Origin: JAGDMJ01 sp963809695 | GTDB taxonomy: Bacteria; Bacteroidota; Ignavibacteria; UBA10030; UBA6906 | Direction: 5' to 3' | Assembly (NCBI GenBank): GCA_963809695.1 | Contig: CAWEKI010000009.1 | Coordinates: 124,001-188,000, forward strand | DNA length: 64,000 nucleotides | Shown here: one piece after another, positions 32,500 to 42,600 of the stretch | Layout of the letters: every line of letters begins with the position of its first letter | Position numbering within the stretch: position 1 is the first letter of the stretch | The notes under the pieces: generated by a model | Database searches by the model: none | The model's input: the letters and a program-made list of their open reading frames with translations, nothing else | Told to the model about the DNA's origin: nothing | Position numbers and translations under genes: made by a program

Positions 32500-35091
32500 A
32501 TGGCTGGCTCATTTGATATTGGCACGATCAGCGGACTCACGAACGTTGAGGTTGCTGACCGACATCGTACTGAGGGATTCAATGAACTTCCCCAGTCGAA
32601 GAAGAAGAGTGTCTTCTCCATACTCCTCGAAATAGTCCGGGAGCCAATGTTTCTGCTTCTGATCGCCTGTGGCATTCTCTATCTGCTCCTTGGCGACTTC
32701 AAAGAAGCCCTGATGCTCCTGGGCTTCGTGTTCGTCATTATTGGGATCACGCTCTATCAGGAGAACAAGACGGAGCGGGCCCTTGATGCCCTTCGCGATC
32801 TCTCAAGCCCGCGTGCTCTCGTCATTCGTGACAGCGCACAGACCCGTATTGCGGGACGAGAGGTGGTACGCGAGGATATCATCTTGCTCTCCGAGGGCGA
32901 CCGTGTTCCAGCCGATGCTGTCGTCCTCCATTCCGTCAATCTTTCCGCCGACGAATCACTGCTGACCGGCGAGTCCGTGCCTGTGAGGAAAAGCGCGTGG
33001 GATAACGTGTCAGTGCTCGGCCGTCCGGGTGGCGATGACAACCCCGTTGTCTACTCAGGTACTATGATCGTACGTGGACAGGGCGTTGCGCGAGTGACCG
33101 CGATCGGGTCACAAACCGAGATCGGCAAAATCGGGAAGGCCCTGCAGACGATCGAAACAGAGGACACCTATCTCCAGAAGCAGACCAGCAAGATCGTGTT
33201 GACGTTTGCCGTTGTGGGGGCCGTTCTCTGCGCGTTGGTGATCATCATATACGCGCTGACCCGATATAATTGGATTGAAGGCATTCTCGTTGGCCTGTCA
33301 CTCGCGATGGCGATCCTTCCGGAGGAGTTTCCAGTCGTCTTGACAATTTTCCTCGCCCTGGGGGCGTGGCGTATCTCGCGACGAAACGTTCTCACCCGTC
33401 GGGCCCAGGCGATTGAAACCCTTGGGTCTGCTACTGTGCTCTGTTCAGACAAGACCGGAACGCTTACGCACAACCGCATGACCGTGACACGTTTGTGCGT
33501 TGGCGGCAAGCTGTTCGACGTGGATGAGAGGGAGAAAAACCTGCCGGACGAATTTCACCCTGTCGTCGAATATGCTGTACTGGCAAGTCCCGTCGATCCG
33601 TTTGATCCCATGGAAAAAGCCATGAAGGATTTGGCGATGAGGACCCTGGTGAAGACGGAACACATTCACACAGATTGGTCATTAGTGCGGGAGTATCCTC
33701 TTTCTGACAGACTTCTCGCTATGAGCCGCGTGTGGGAACAAAGAGACGGAAGCAGATTTATCATCGCGGCCAAGGGGGCGCCAGAGGCCATTGCCGATCT
33801 CTGCCACATGTCGGAACATGAGCTAAGAGCATTGCGGGCGGAAATCGATGCCCTGGCAAACGACGGCCTACGGGTCATAGCGGTCGCCGCTGCTGGATTT
33901 GATCGACGCAGCCTGCCTGCCGGTCAGCACGAGTTCCCCTTCGGATTTCTCGGGCTTCTGGGACTTTTCGATCCGGTCAGGGAAAACGTCCCCCAAGCAG
34001 TGTCTTTGGCTAAACGCGCCGGCATCCGCGTCATCATGATAACTGGGGATTATCCGGGAACGGCGAAGAACATTGCGAAGGTCATCGGCCTCGACAAACC
34101 GGACGGCCTCATTACCGGTCAGGAACTTGACGCCCTTGACGACGAGGAATTGAAAAGACGCATAGGTGGCATCAGCGTTTTCGCCCGCGTGGTCCCGGAC
34201 CAGAAACTTCGGATTGTCCAGGCCCTCAAGGCAAACAATGAAGTCGTGGCCATGACCGGCGACGGTGTGAACGACGCGCCCGCGCTTAAAGCGGCACACA
34301 TTGGCATCGCCATGGGGGGCCGTGGTACCGATGTTGCGCGAGAATCTGCCGCGCTCGTTTTGCTTGACGATGATTTTTCATCTATCGTGAATGCTGCCCG
34401 CCTGGGGAGACGGATCTTCGACAATCTCCAGAAAGCGATGACGTTCATATTTGCCGTGCACATCCCGATAGCCGGGATGTCGCTCGTCCCAGTCCTCTTT
34501 GGCTGGCCGATTGCCCTGTTGCCCGTGCATATCCTGTTCCTGGAACTTATCATCGATCCCTCCTGCACAGTGGTCTTCGAAATGGAGGAAGAAGAAAAGG
34601 ACATCATGGACAGGAAACCTCGTCCAGTCGCTAACCCTCTTTTCGATGCCAGAATGGTGTTCATCGGATTGTTCCAGGGATTGGGACATCTGGCGATTAT
34701 CGTTCCTTTATATGCTTGGGCGCTTGCCTCTGGCCTTGGCGAAGGTGAAGCACACTCGCTTGTGTTCGTCAACCTCGTGCTCGGTAATATCAGCATGATA
34801 TTTTCAAATCGGTATTGGACAAAGAACATCTTCTCCATCATGAGAATACCGAACAGAACGCTTTGGTACATTACTGGCATGGCTATCGCCCTGCTGTTGG
34901 TAACGCTACATGTCCCGTCGGTCAGCGCGTTGTTCCATTTTTCCCCGCTCCATCCATGGCAATACCTCTTGTGTCTGGGAACAGGCATCCTTGCCGTGGC
35001 CATCAATGAGATCGCAAAATTGCCGTCTCTAATAAAATTCCTTACAGGCTCACGGTGGTCGCTGGGAGGACAAGCCCATTTGATTGCTTAA
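32500..35091 (+). CDS. Cation-transporting P-type ATPase (P2, Ca2+-ATPase-like)
   Basis: The 863-residue protein starts at the ATG at 32500, 9 bases after AAAGGAG. Landmarks of a P-type ATPase follow: actuator TGES in LLTGESVPV, helix M4 with AILPEEFPVVLTIF, the phosphorylation site CSDKTGTLT, the nucleotide-binding KGAPE, and the hinge GDGVNDAPALKAA. The PEEFP motif in M4 and the absence of N-terminal metal-binding domains place it near the calcium/sodium type 2 pumps rather than copper or zinc pumps. About ten transmembrane helices are visible, including a C-terminal group of six. It directly follows the collapsed DUF2723 gene and appears to be transcribed alone. The ion is inferred. Confidence 0.88.
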   Translation: MAGSFDIGTISGLTNVEVADRHRTEGFNELPQSKKKSVFSILLEIVREPMFLLLIACGILYLLLGDFKEALMLLGFVFVIIGITLYQENKTERALDALRDLSSPRALVIRDSAQTRIAGREVVREDIILLSEGDRVPADAVVLHSVNLSADESLLTGESVPVRKSAWDNVSVLGRPGGDDNPVVYSGTMIVRGQGVARVTAIGSQTEIGKIGKALQTIETEDTYLQKQTSKIVLTFAVVGAVLCALVIIIYALTRYNWIEGILVGLSLAMAILPEEFPVVLTIFLALGAWRISRRNVLTRRAQAIETLGSATVLCSDKTGTLTHNRMTVTRLCVGGKLFDVDEREKNLPDEFHPVVEYAVLASPVDPFDPMEKAMKDLAMRTLVKTEHIHTDWSLVREYPLSDRLLAMSRVWEQRDGSRFIIAAKGAPEAIADLCHMSEHELRALRAEIDALANDGLRVIAVAAAGFDRRSLPAGQHEFPFGFLGLLGLFDPVRENVPQAVSLAKRAGIRVIMITGDYPGTAKNIAKVIGLDKPDGLITGQELDALDDEELKRRIGGISVFARVVPDQKLRIVQALKANNEVVAMTGDGVNDAPALKAAHIGIAMGGRGTDVARESAALVLLDDDFSSIVNAARLGRRIFDNLQKAMTFIFAVHIPIAGMSLVPVLFGWPIALLPVHILFLELIIDPSCTVVFEMEEEEKDIMDRKPRPVANPLFDARMVFIGLFQGLGHLAIIVPLYAWALASGLGEGEAHSLVFVNLVLGNISMIFSNRYWTKNIFSIMRIPNRTLWYITGMAIALLLVTLHVPSVSALFHFSPLHPWQYLLCLGTGILAVAINEIAKLPSLIKFLTGSRWSLGGQAHLIA

Positions 35092-35570
35092 ATCGTTGGC
35101 AAAGGGGCCAGAAGGGTAAATTCAGCGACAACAGATGGAATCTCGCCCCGACTCCACCGGCTCCAGTCGAATTCTCGCTCTTGCTGCCGGAACACTGTAA
35201 CAGACTACCGTGAGAACGTGCCATCAACTTGTTATTCCCAAAATTCTCGGCAAACGTGAAGACCGTTAGGGTTCTCGATTCCCGCCCCTCCGACACCTCC
35301 CGGCTACACACGTAGATGATGAGAAGCCAAGACCCAGCCGACCGTCCTAAACATAATTTATATCACTGTGTTGGCAGTTGGAGGGAATCTGTTGACAGCT
35401 GGCATCAAAATCTGGCGTGAGGGAGAGAATTGGGGGGGCACCCACGGCTTGAGAGACTCATGCAAGCGGGGTTGGTGCGTCACCGACGACGGAAGCCACT
35501 GCCCAGCGGGAGCCGTCGCGCGACAGATTAGCACACGATGGGCAATGTTCCCTGATCCTGAGAAGATGTC
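35092..35570. other. Intergenic, convergent region without recognisable genes
   Basis: About 480 bases lie between the ends of the ATPase and a kinase gene. No hairpin element copy, CTD fragment, good coding frame or clear terminator is seen. Confidence 0.4.
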
Positions 35571-37823
35571 TCATCCGGATCTTGGAAGCGAGAGCTTCAT
35601 CTTCTCACATATGGCCATGAACCTCGGATTTCCGAACAATGAATCAAAAATTTGAGCCGTTGTGGATATATATGTCATTAGCGGGTCATGTAATTCAAAA
35701 CCCTTTTCAATCCAGTCCATGGCTTTATCAGGTTGATTCGCTATAATGTACCTAAAGGCCATATCCATAAAGCCAATGTAATTGTTTTCAGCATATTTCT
35801 CCAAATGTAACATTAATTCTTCATACGCCGAAACGATTCCGGATTCTCTGTAAATCTTCTCAATCTCTTTATGTGTATCTTCTTCAAATGGAAATGGAAG
35901 CGAGTATTTTAACGCTCCGATGACTTTGTCGTAATCCTTGCACATATAAGCTGCTATTTCAAGCATTTGATTAATATTGATGTCCCCGGGATTACCTGCC
36001 AAAGCTTCTTGCGCGAGAGACAAGCTGGCTTTGTAATCACCTGCCTGCACCAGCGTTCCTAAATACAAAAGCTTCGTGAGAAAATTTAACGGATCGAGGC
36101 TGATGGCAAGTTCTCTCTGCGCCAATGATTCGTCACACCTGTTCAGGATCAATAACAACTGTGCATACATCAGCCTTGAGAGGGGGTTGTTGGGATTAAT
36201 GGCCAGAGCCTTTAAGAACTCTTTTTCGCTCTTTCCCCAGTCCCATTCCACCAATTGAGCAATCACGGCACTTTGATAATGAACTTCAGCAAGATCCGGA
36301 TCCAATTCCATCGCTTTGTTAAGGTTCTCAAAGATCTTTGGAGCAGCTACGGAAGGTGGTTCCCACCCCGTTTGTTGTATCCATATCCAGACCTCTGCCA
36401 GACCTGCATAGAGAGGTGCCCAGTCAGGGTTCTTCTCAACGGCGCTATTCAGAAATTCCAGGGCTTTATTCAACGATTCCCTCGTAAAATCAGTCCAATA
36501 AGAGCGAGCCTTCAGATATTCATCATATACTTCAAGATCCGCGGCCGGTATTTTTTCAATGAGCCTTTTCTCTTCAGGGGATATGACCGCTTTGAGTTCT
36601 TCAGCTATTGATTTGGCAATCCTGATCTGGATGTTAAAGATATCCTCAACATCGGTGATCTTTTGCTGAAATGATTCTCCCCAGAGATGTGACTCATGCT
36701 CGGCCATGATCAGCTGGGCCCTCAGGCGGAAGACATTGCCGTATTTCTGACCGCTGCCCTCCACGATGTAGTTCACGCCCAGCTCCTCGGCGATCTCGTG
36801 GACGGTTTTTTTCCTTTCCCGATATTGTTCGACCGACGTGCGGGAGATGACCCTGAGCGCCTTGATCTTCTGGAGGTTGTTCAGAATCTCCTCCATCACC
36901 CCGTTGATGAAATAGGTATTCTCCTGGTCGGGGCTGTCGTTGATGAAGGGGAGCACGGCGATGGACTTCTCGGGATGGTCGACCAGAGGCTTGGCTTTGA
37001 GGGGTTTGAGGCCCTCGGCGACGGCCGCGAGATCGTCCCGGAACTCCTCCATGGTCTGATAACGCTCTGCCGGCTGCTTTGCCAGGGCATGTCCGACGAT
37101 CTGTGCGAGGCCGGGGAGCGTCTCGGGACGGACCTTCGAGAGCGGCTCCGGCTCTGTGTTGAGAATCTGATAGACCAGCGCCTGCTCGTATTCGCTGGCG
37201 AACGGCCGATGGCCCGCGATCATCTCATACAGCACCACGCCGAGTGACCAAATATCCGTGCGGTGATCAACCACTCCTCCGCTCGCCTGTTCTGGGGACA
37301 TGTAGGGTGCCGTGCCCAGTGTGGAACCCGTCTTCGTGAGCATCGTCCGACCGGAGAGTTTTGCCAGGCCAAAGTCAACGATCTTGGCCACACCGTCCGA
37401 CGTGATCAGAATATTGGCCGGCTTGACATCGCGATGGACAATGCCAGATTCATGGGCTTTGGCGAGTCCCTGCGCCACTTGGGTCGCTATCCCAACAGCC
37501 TCGTCGACAAGCAAAGGCCCCCGCCCAATCCTCGTCTTCAGAGTCTCCCCATCATAGCACGCCATCGCCATGAACATTTGCCCATCAGCCGTTTCGTTGA
37601 TTTCAAAAACCGTGCTAACATTTGGATGATCGAGAGCTGAGGCCGCCTGTGCCTCGTGCGTAAACCGCTCTTTGGCTTCGAGATCACCGGTGAGAGCCGG
37701 AGGGAGAAACTTGAGGGCTACAGTACGTTTGAGCTTTGTGTCTTCGGCCTTGTAGACGACACCCATGCCGCCTTCGCCGAGCTTCTCGAGGATCCTATAG
37801 TGGGATATTGTCTGGCCGATCAT
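35571..37823 (-). CDS. Ser/Thr kinase with FlgO/TolB-N-like domain and TPR repeats
   Basis: The start is the ATG of MIGQTISHYR at 37823, giving 750 residues; an in-frame GTG further upstream would overlap the previous gene. The kinase domain (residues 7-265) is complete: GEGGMG, VALKFLPP, HRDVKPANIL, DFGLAKL. It is followed by SIAVLPFINDSPDQENTYFI, a periplasmic-binding-like domain found in adenylate-cyclase-type regulators (about 295-430). At least six TPR-like helical pairs follow to the C-terminus. There is no obvious transmembrane helix. It probably scaffolds a partner through the TPRs. It lies 32 bases downstream of a second kinase gene on the same strand, so they are likely co-transcribed. 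AT-rich codon use in the TPR part differs from the GC-richer kinase part. Confidence 0.87.
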   Translation of the reverse strand: MIGQTISHYRILEKLGEGGMGVVYKAEDTKLKRTVALKFLPPALTGDLEAKERFTHEAQAASALDHPNVSTVFEINETADGQMFMAMACYDGETLKTRIGRGPLLVDEAVGIATQVAQGLAKAHESGIVHRDVKPANILITSDGVAKIVDFGLAKLSGRTMLTKTGSTLGTAPYMSPEQASGGVVDHRTDIWSLGVVLYEMIAGHRPFASEYEQALVYQILNTEPEPLSKVRPETLPGLAQIVGHALAKQPAERYQTMEEFRDDLAAVAEGLKPLKAKPLVDHPEKSIAVLPFINDSPDQENTYFINGVMEEILNNLQKIKALRVISRTSVEQYRERKKTVHEIAEELGVNYIVEGSGQKYGNVFRLRAQLIMAEHESHLWGESFQQKITDVEDIFNIQIRIAKSIAEELKAVISPEEKRLIEKIPAADLEVYDEYLKARSYWTDFTRESLNKALEFLNSAVEKNPDWAPLYAGLAEVWIWIQQTGWEPPSVAAPKIFENLNKAMELDPDLAEVHYQSAVIAQLVEWDWGKSEKEFLKALAINPNNPLSRLMYAQLLLILNRCDESLAQRELAISLDPLNFLTKLLYLGTLVQAGDYKASLSLAQEALAGNPGDININQMLEIAAYMCKDYDKVIGALKYSLPFPFEEDTHKEIEKIYRESGIVSAYEELMLHLEKYAENNYIGFMDMAFRYIIANQPDKAMDWIEKGFELHDPLMTYISTTAQIFDSLFGNPRFMAICEKMKLSLPRSG

Positions 37824-37855
37824 GCGAAACCCTAAAAGACAAAGGGGAGTTCGAT

Positions 37856-40507
37856 TCACTTGACGAAAAGATTGTCAATCTTCACGATGCTCGTCTTCAG
37901 CCGGTTGCGGGAATATGTGAAGACCTTGTCCGCGTACTCCGCGCTCCAGAAGCTGTAACTGTATCCTGGCTGGAGATCGGCGATCTTTGATCGTTTCAGA
38001 GTTCTGAGACTAAGCCTCCAAAGAGCATCGTTTTTCGGAGTGGCGTAGTAAAGCCATTCGTCAGCTGGGTCACCCCAGGATACTTCGGCCGGTTTGAGTA
38101 TTGTAATTCCGGCTTCCGCAGCATTCTTCTGAAACTCCTGTCGAGAAAGCAGTCGGCGTCCTGTTTCCGAAGCCACGAAGAGTTTTGTATTTTTCAAGAT
38201 GGGAAAAATCAGCTCCCGTGGAAGGGCTTCTTCCGTACCGGTGCGGATATTCAATGTTATGGGGAAGTTGGGATTCGATTGCCCATCAACGTGCGTAGTA
38301 TCCCTCATCATCGCAACAGTGGAATCTGAGAGCCAACGGAAAATGACACCCTTCCCGACGTCCTGAACCCGCCTCCCGCTGGCAAGGTGAATGATCTTGC
38401 AGAATCCGTTCCCACCTGAGATCTCCAAAAAGGCAATCGAATGTCCCGAAGGTGACCACAGGGGCAAATATCTATCTATGAGCGAGTCGTGCGGGAAGAG
38501 CGCCTCCTGGTGTCCCGTGGAGAGGTCACGAATCACGAGCGTTGTTTTGAGCGTGGGGTGACTTATCACGAGCGCGATGGTCTTTCCGTCCGGAGAGAGA
38601 TGGGACTGCTCAATATTCTCTTCTGGGTAGACCTGCCTGTGTCCGGTTCCATCGGTATTCACCATCCACAACGTTGAGACACTCGATCGCTGTGAGAACA
38701 CCATCCTGTTGGCCGCGGTAGAGACGGACATTCCATTGTCGGGTCCTGCACCCCTGGTGATTTGGACCGCCTGCCCCCCCTTCGCGGGGATAGCCCAGAT
38801 GTTGAAATTGCCGCTTCGATTTGTAGTATAGAGGATATAACCGTTCGCCAGCCACACAGCTTCATCGATCGACTTCTTGTCATCGGTCAGCTGCGTTTCC
38901 GCACCTGTCGTCAGGTCGCGAATGATGATTTCGTTGTAATCACCCTTCATCGGTCGGGTGAACGCGAACTTCTTGCCATCCGGAGACGCGGCCATCGTAA
39001 AATAGTTCGATCCCCCTGCCATCAAGGAGTCGATGAACTCTATCCTGGCGTCGGTCCCCTGTGGAGATACGCTCCAGTACTCATGTAGCTGTGTGCGCCC
39101 CGGTGAGCGGCCAGCCACACCACGATAGTAGTAGATCCTGTCCCCCGCGGGGCTCCATATCGGTGTGATTCCAGTGTCAGCTATAACACGAACAGATCCG
39201 CTCAGGATCGATACCACGCAGACCTCAGAGACTGTTGCACCCCGGCGAATGCGCCCGTACGTGACGTAATTTCCATCCGGAGAGAATGTCACCTTGCCAG
39301 CATTTCCCATGTTGAGTGTAGAGTCGGTTGTGAGCCTTTTGCTCTCACTCGATTCCGTATACATAACGTAGACATCCCAGTTCCCATTCAGGTCGGCTCC
39401 CATGAATGCAAGCCACTTGCCGTCGGGCGAGATCCCCGGATATTGATACTCAGTTGCCGGGATTTGGAGGCCGGAAATTTCCATGGCAGGATTGATCTCG
39501 GGGAGAGAGGAACCCGACAGGAACCGAATGGCAGCGACAATAAGAACAATGGCAACGGAGGCGGCGCCGATCAAAACGACCGGCTTTCGGTAGACCGGTC
39601 GTGAGCCAACGGTTTCCGGATGCATTTCTGCAGGAGCACGCGTGTCGTCCGTTTGCACGGGGAGTGGCTGGACCGATGTTCGCATAACGCGGGAGGTTCT
39701 CTTTTGCGACCTCCTGAGATCCGCAACTATATCATCAAAGTGCTGGTAGCGGTCGTTCGGGTCCTTCTCCAGGCAGCGCTGGATCAGGTTCACGACGACG
39801 GCAGAAAGGTCCGGCAGAACTGTTGCGATATCCTGCGGCTCTTCGTTAACGATGGAATACATCATCGCAGCATCGTGTTCTCCACGGAAGGGGAGATGGC
39901 CGGTTAGCATCTCAAACAGGAGAACTCCGAAGGAGAAGATATCAGAACGGGCGTCAACCTCTCCCCCCTGAATCTGTTCCGGTGCCATATAGGCAAGCGT
40001 CCCGACAGTGCTCGAGGTCTTTGTGAGCTTGAGGGATCCTTTGAACTTGGCCAACCCGAAGTCCATCACCTTTACCTGGTTCTTCGAGTTGACCATAATG
40101 TTTTCTGCTTTGATGTCCCGGTGGACTATCCCGTGCGTGTGGGCTTCCTGGAGTGCTTCTGCGATCTGGACAGCAAACTGGAGAGCCGCGTCGTACTTCA
40201 CGACGCCAGGTTGTTCCTTCTGCCTCAGGGTGACACCGTCCACGCATTCCATGACAATGAACATGTCGCCTTCGATTTCTTCGATGGCGTGAATTGTGCA
40301 GATGTTGGGATGGTTCAGTACCGCTGCAGCCTGGGCTTCCTGAAGGAATCTCGCCTTCTCCGATATGTCGGTGCAGATGCGGTGGGGAAGAAACTTCAAA
40401 GCGACGATGCGGTTAAGCTTGAGGTCTTGGGCCTTGTACACAACGCCCATCCCGCCTTCACCGATCTTCTCAAGGATCTTGTAATGGGAAACCGTTTGAC
40501 CGATCAT
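37856..40507 (-). CDS. Membrane Ser/Thr kinase with extracytoplasmic TolB-like propeller
   Basis: The 883-residue protein begins MIGQTVSHYKILEKIGEGGM. Residues 8-270 form a complete kinase (VALKFLPH, HRDIKAENIMV with Glu in place of the common Pro-Ala-Asn form, DFGLAKF). A single transmembrane helix follows near 318-338 (PVVLIGAASVAIVLIVAAI). From about 350 on there are PD40/TolB-type WD repeats, such as PGISPDGKWLAFMG, VTFSPDGNYVTYG, and SPDGKKFAFT. The architecture is that of a receptor kinase with a periplasmic propeller sensor. It is the first gene of a two-kinase operon. Confidence 0.88.
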   Translation of the reverse strand: MIGQTVSHYKILEKIGEGGMGVVYKAQDLKLNRIVALKFLPHRICTDISEKARFLQEAQAAAVLNHPNICTIHAIEEIEGDMFIVMECVDGVTLRQKEQPGVVKYDAALQFAVQIAEALQEAHTHGIVHRDIKAENIMVNSKNQVKVMDFGLAKFKGSLKLTKTSSTVGTLAYMAPEQIQGGEVDARSDIFSFGVLLFEMLTGHLPFRGEHDAAMMYSIVNEEPQDIATVLPDLSAVVVNLIQRCLEKDPNDRYQHFDDIVADLRRSQKRTSRVMRTSVQPLPVQTDDTRAPAEMHPETVGSRPVYRKPVVLIGAASVAIVLIVAAIRFLSGSSLPEINPAMEISGLQIPATEYQYPGISPDGKWLAFMGADLNGNWDVYVMYTESSESKRLTTDSTLNMGNAGKVTFSPDGNYVTYGRIRRGATVSEVCVVSILSGSVRVIADTGITPIWSPAGDRIYYYRGVAGRSPGRTQLHEYWSVSPQGTDARIEFIDSLMAGGSNYFTMAASPDGKKFAFTRPMKGDYNEIIIRDLTTGAETQLTDDKKSIDEAVWLANGYILYTTNRSGNFNIWAIPAKGGQAVQITRGAGPDNGMSVSTAANRMVFSQRSSVSTLWMVNTDGTGHRQVYPEENIEQSHLSPDGKTIALVISHPTLKTTLVIRDLSTGHQEALFPHDSLIDRYLPLWSPSGHSIAFLEISGGNGFCKIIHLASGRRVQDVGKGVIFRWLSDSTVAMMRDTTHVDGQSNPNFPITLNIRTGTEEALPRELIFPILKNTKLFVASETGRRLLSRQEFQKNAAEAGITILKPAEVSWGDPADEWLYYATPKNDALWRLSLRTLKRSKIADLQPGYSYSFWSAEYADKVFTYSRNRLKTSIVKIDNLFVK

Positions 40508-40838
40508 CGAGAGCTCCTACAGAATAGGTGCCTGCCGCGAGGCCAGTGTAGATGCGGAGGCCTTGGATGGAAATCGAGGTACTTAGAATCTGGACTGAAA
40601 CCCGCGGGAAGAGGTGGGAAGGCAGGTGCTCCCTCTAAATCTGGCGTGGGATGCCCGCGTTTGACCGATAACTACACGGGTGGAACTTACGCTATTACGA
40701 CACAATAGTCAATGTTGACAATGTCAACAGTGGTCGAGGTGGGTGAGCTTCCGCCCCAGATGTGAACAAACCCGCATGGCGCAACGGCTTTCTCTCATTT
40801 GATGCCCCAAGCGCCAACCGTGTAAGCGCATCAAATGA
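40508..40838. other. Intergenic with a TGTTGAC palindrome
   Basis: Upstream of the kinase operon lies TGTTGACAATGTCAACA (40713-40729), an inverted repeat that could be an operator or part of the promoter (TTGACA is present on the minus strand). Nothing else is recognisable. Confidence 0.35.
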
Positions 40839-40872
40839 AGAAGGCCCGGGGTCTATTCCGAGCCTTCTCTTT
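40839..40872 (-). terminator. Terminator hairpin after an orphan CTD
   Basis: On the minus strand, AAGGCTCGG pairs imperfectly with CCGGGCCTT and is followed by CTTCTTCATTT. It lies about 20 bases 3' of the CTD fragment ending at 40892. Confidence 0.5.
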
Positions 40873-40891
40873 ACGTACACTTCAACGATGG

Positions 40892-41106
40892 TTACCGGAC
40901 TAAGAGCAATTTGCGCGCCTGGACAAAAGCTCCTGCCTGCAAGCGATAGAAGTACACACCACTGGCCAATTCTGCCGCGTCGAACTTCACCTCGTGAACT
41001 TCCGCGTCCCTCTTCTCATTCACCAACACAGATACCTGTCGACCGAGGACGTCATAGACCGTTAGGCTAACGTGTGACGCTCTCGGCAACTCGTACTTGA
41101 TCGTCG
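40892..41106 (-). pseudogene. Orphan CTD fragment fused to hairpin-element tail
   Basis: The frame reads TTIKYELPRASHVSLTVYDVLGRQ ... and ASGVYFYRLQAGAFVQARK, then stop: the last two-thirds of a sorting domain. It is cut exactly after the codons for NPS of the YPNPFNPS motif. Hairpin-element sequence (GGGCCTTCGCGGGG on the plus strand) takes over at 41107. The CTD fragment near 44.2 kb is cut at the same place. Confidence 0.7.
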
Positions 41107-41220
41107 TGCTGGGCCTTCGCGGGGTGGATGGGGGTCGCAACGAACTTTGATGGTCATCACATTTGCCCCGAAACAGCAGTGCGGGCACCCTTGAGTGTTC
41201 GGATGCCCACCCGCATACAC
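41107..41220 (+). repeat. Hairpin-element right half
   Basis: The right arm GGGCCTTCG, the tail core and the GCGGGCA hairpin are present. The left arm and left module are missing and replaced by CTD coding sequence. Confidence 0.75.
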
Positions 41221-41238
41221 ATCTGGAACTGGAATTCG

Positions 41239-41514
41239 CTATTTGATGACCAACATCTTCCTGGTCTGGACATGGGTTCCAGTGGTAAGCCGATAAAGGT
41301 ACACACCACTTGCGAGACCGGATGCGTCGAACTTGACCTCGTGAACTCCCGCGGCCCGCCTCTCATTCACCAAGACTGACACCTTTCGACCGAGGATGTC
41401 GTAGACGTTCAGGGTCACGTATGAAGCCTTCGGCAACCCAAACTTGATGGACGTGCTCGGGTTGAAGGGGCTGGGATACTTTTGGATTGAATCGAAATAC
41501 CGAAGCAATGAGTT
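41239..41514 (-). pseudogene. CTD separated from its hydrolase by two stop codons
   Basis: The sequence DSIQKYPSPFNPSTSIKFGL ... GVYLYRLTTGTHVQTRK is a nearly complete sorting domain, with KYPSPFNP in place of NYPNPFNP. It is in the same frame as the hydrolase gene upstream, but TGA (41524-41526) and TAG (41515-41517) lie between them. It is probably the former C-terminus of that hydrolase. Confidence 0.65.
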
Positions 41515-41523
41515 CTAATAAGC

Positions 41524-42399
41524 TCACGGAACAGATTTCGCAAGAACTGTGCGCTGCAGAAACGCGAGTACGGTGTCCTTGGCAATCAAACCTTGTGCTG
41601 TGAACCTGACCGGTAGTGACCCGTAGATATCGAACACATGACCCCATTCGCCCAATATCAGTTGACAGCTCTTTCCATGGGCAAGGAGACTATCATGGAA
41701 TTCAATCGACTGCTCGTATGGAACTATAGAGTCAGCGGTGCCGTGGAAGAGCAAAACTGGTGTCACGATGTTGCCCACATTGGCGATACAGTTCCCCTTT
41801 GTCGCTCGGAGTGCCGGATTCGAGGCGAAGGCCTTGCGAAGAAGGCCTTCACCATCAAGACCCGGGCTGCGCAGGTTATTTATGTTGTCATAAAGTCCAT
41901 AGAAAAGGATAACCGCATCAAGATGGTCACTAATTGTGGAATCAGTCTGATAAAACCTGTAATCGTTGTCCCAGATTATGCTTTGTCCCCAATGGAATGC
42001 ACCTTCCGACTCGCCAAGACCCACAATCTTCCCAGTGGTAATCCTGTATCGTGCAGCATTGCGTCGCAAGTATTGGACAGCAGTCTTGAAACTCTGAATT
42101 GGCTTTGGATACGCGCTCAGGATGCTGTCGCGCATATCGTAGTAGTCTATCGTCATGGCCGTATATCCGTGAGCAGCCAGGGTGTCACACCAAGCAGCCA
42201 AAGTATGCCTCGTCCCTGTCATGAAGTGAGCCAGCACAACGCCCACTCCATTCGGGGAATTGGGTATGTATACTGTTGCGGGGAGAGGACCGTCTTGATA
42301 CCCCGGCGGTGTATAGACAGTATCAAGGACAAGTTGACCGAATGCAGTAGGGAAGAAGAGGACGACAGTTAGTGCAAGACAGATTGATTGAGTTCTCAT
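41524..42399 (-). CDS. Exported dienelactone-hydrolase-like alpha/beta hydrolase
   Basis: Starting at the ATG at 42399 (AAAGGAGG upstream) the protein has 291 residues, with a signal peptide MRTQSICLALTVVLFFPTAFG. The fold is an alpha/beta hydrolase: YIPNSPNGVGVVLAHF, the nucleophile elbow GLGESEGAFHWG (Ser), the acid in HGTADSIVPY and the His in GEWGHVFD. GESEG resembles dienelactone hydrolases and esterases. The CTD that normally follows is out of reach behind two stops, so the mature enzyme is probably periplasmic or released. The repeated promoter-leader cassette (copy C) drives it. The substrate is unknown. Confidence 0.78.
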   Translation of the reverse strand: MRTQSICLALTVVLFFPTAFGQLVLDTVYTPPGYQDGPLPATVYIPNSPNGVGVVLAHFMTGTRHTLAAWCDTLAAHGYTAMTIDYYDMRDSILSAYPKPIQSFKTAVQYLRRNAARYRITTGKIVGLGESEGAFHWGQSIIWDNDYRFYQTDSTISDHLDAVILFYGLYDNINNLRSPGLDGEGLLRKAFASNPALRATKGNCIANVGNIVTPVLLFHGTADSIVPYEQSIEFHDSLLAHGKSCQLILGEWGHVFDIYGSLPVRFTAQGLIAKDTVLAFLQRTVLAKSVP

Positions 42400-42600
42400 T
42401 TTGTCCTCCTTTCCACGCAAACGCTGTAGGGCAGAATCAGAAAAATGCGGGCTTACAGCCAGGGGCTCGTCGTGGTGAGCTCTACAACGGAGGAACTGGA
42501 ACAGCGTCCAAGACTTCGGCTCGATGGCTGAGGGTGCCATCGTGCATGTGTCTGGCGCAAGTATACCACCGAACGCTGAGAAAAGCAAGCCCAGAGCCCC
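42400..42600 (-). promoter_or_regulatory. Promoter-leader cassette, copy C
   Basis: TTGCTT (42583-42588) and TATACT (42560-42565) are 17 bases apart. Both leader hairpins are present: GATGGC/GCCATC, and TTGGA/TCCAG with one G-U pair. The leader keeps CGTTGTAGAGC and ends in the hydrolase ribosome binding site. Confidence 0.75.
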
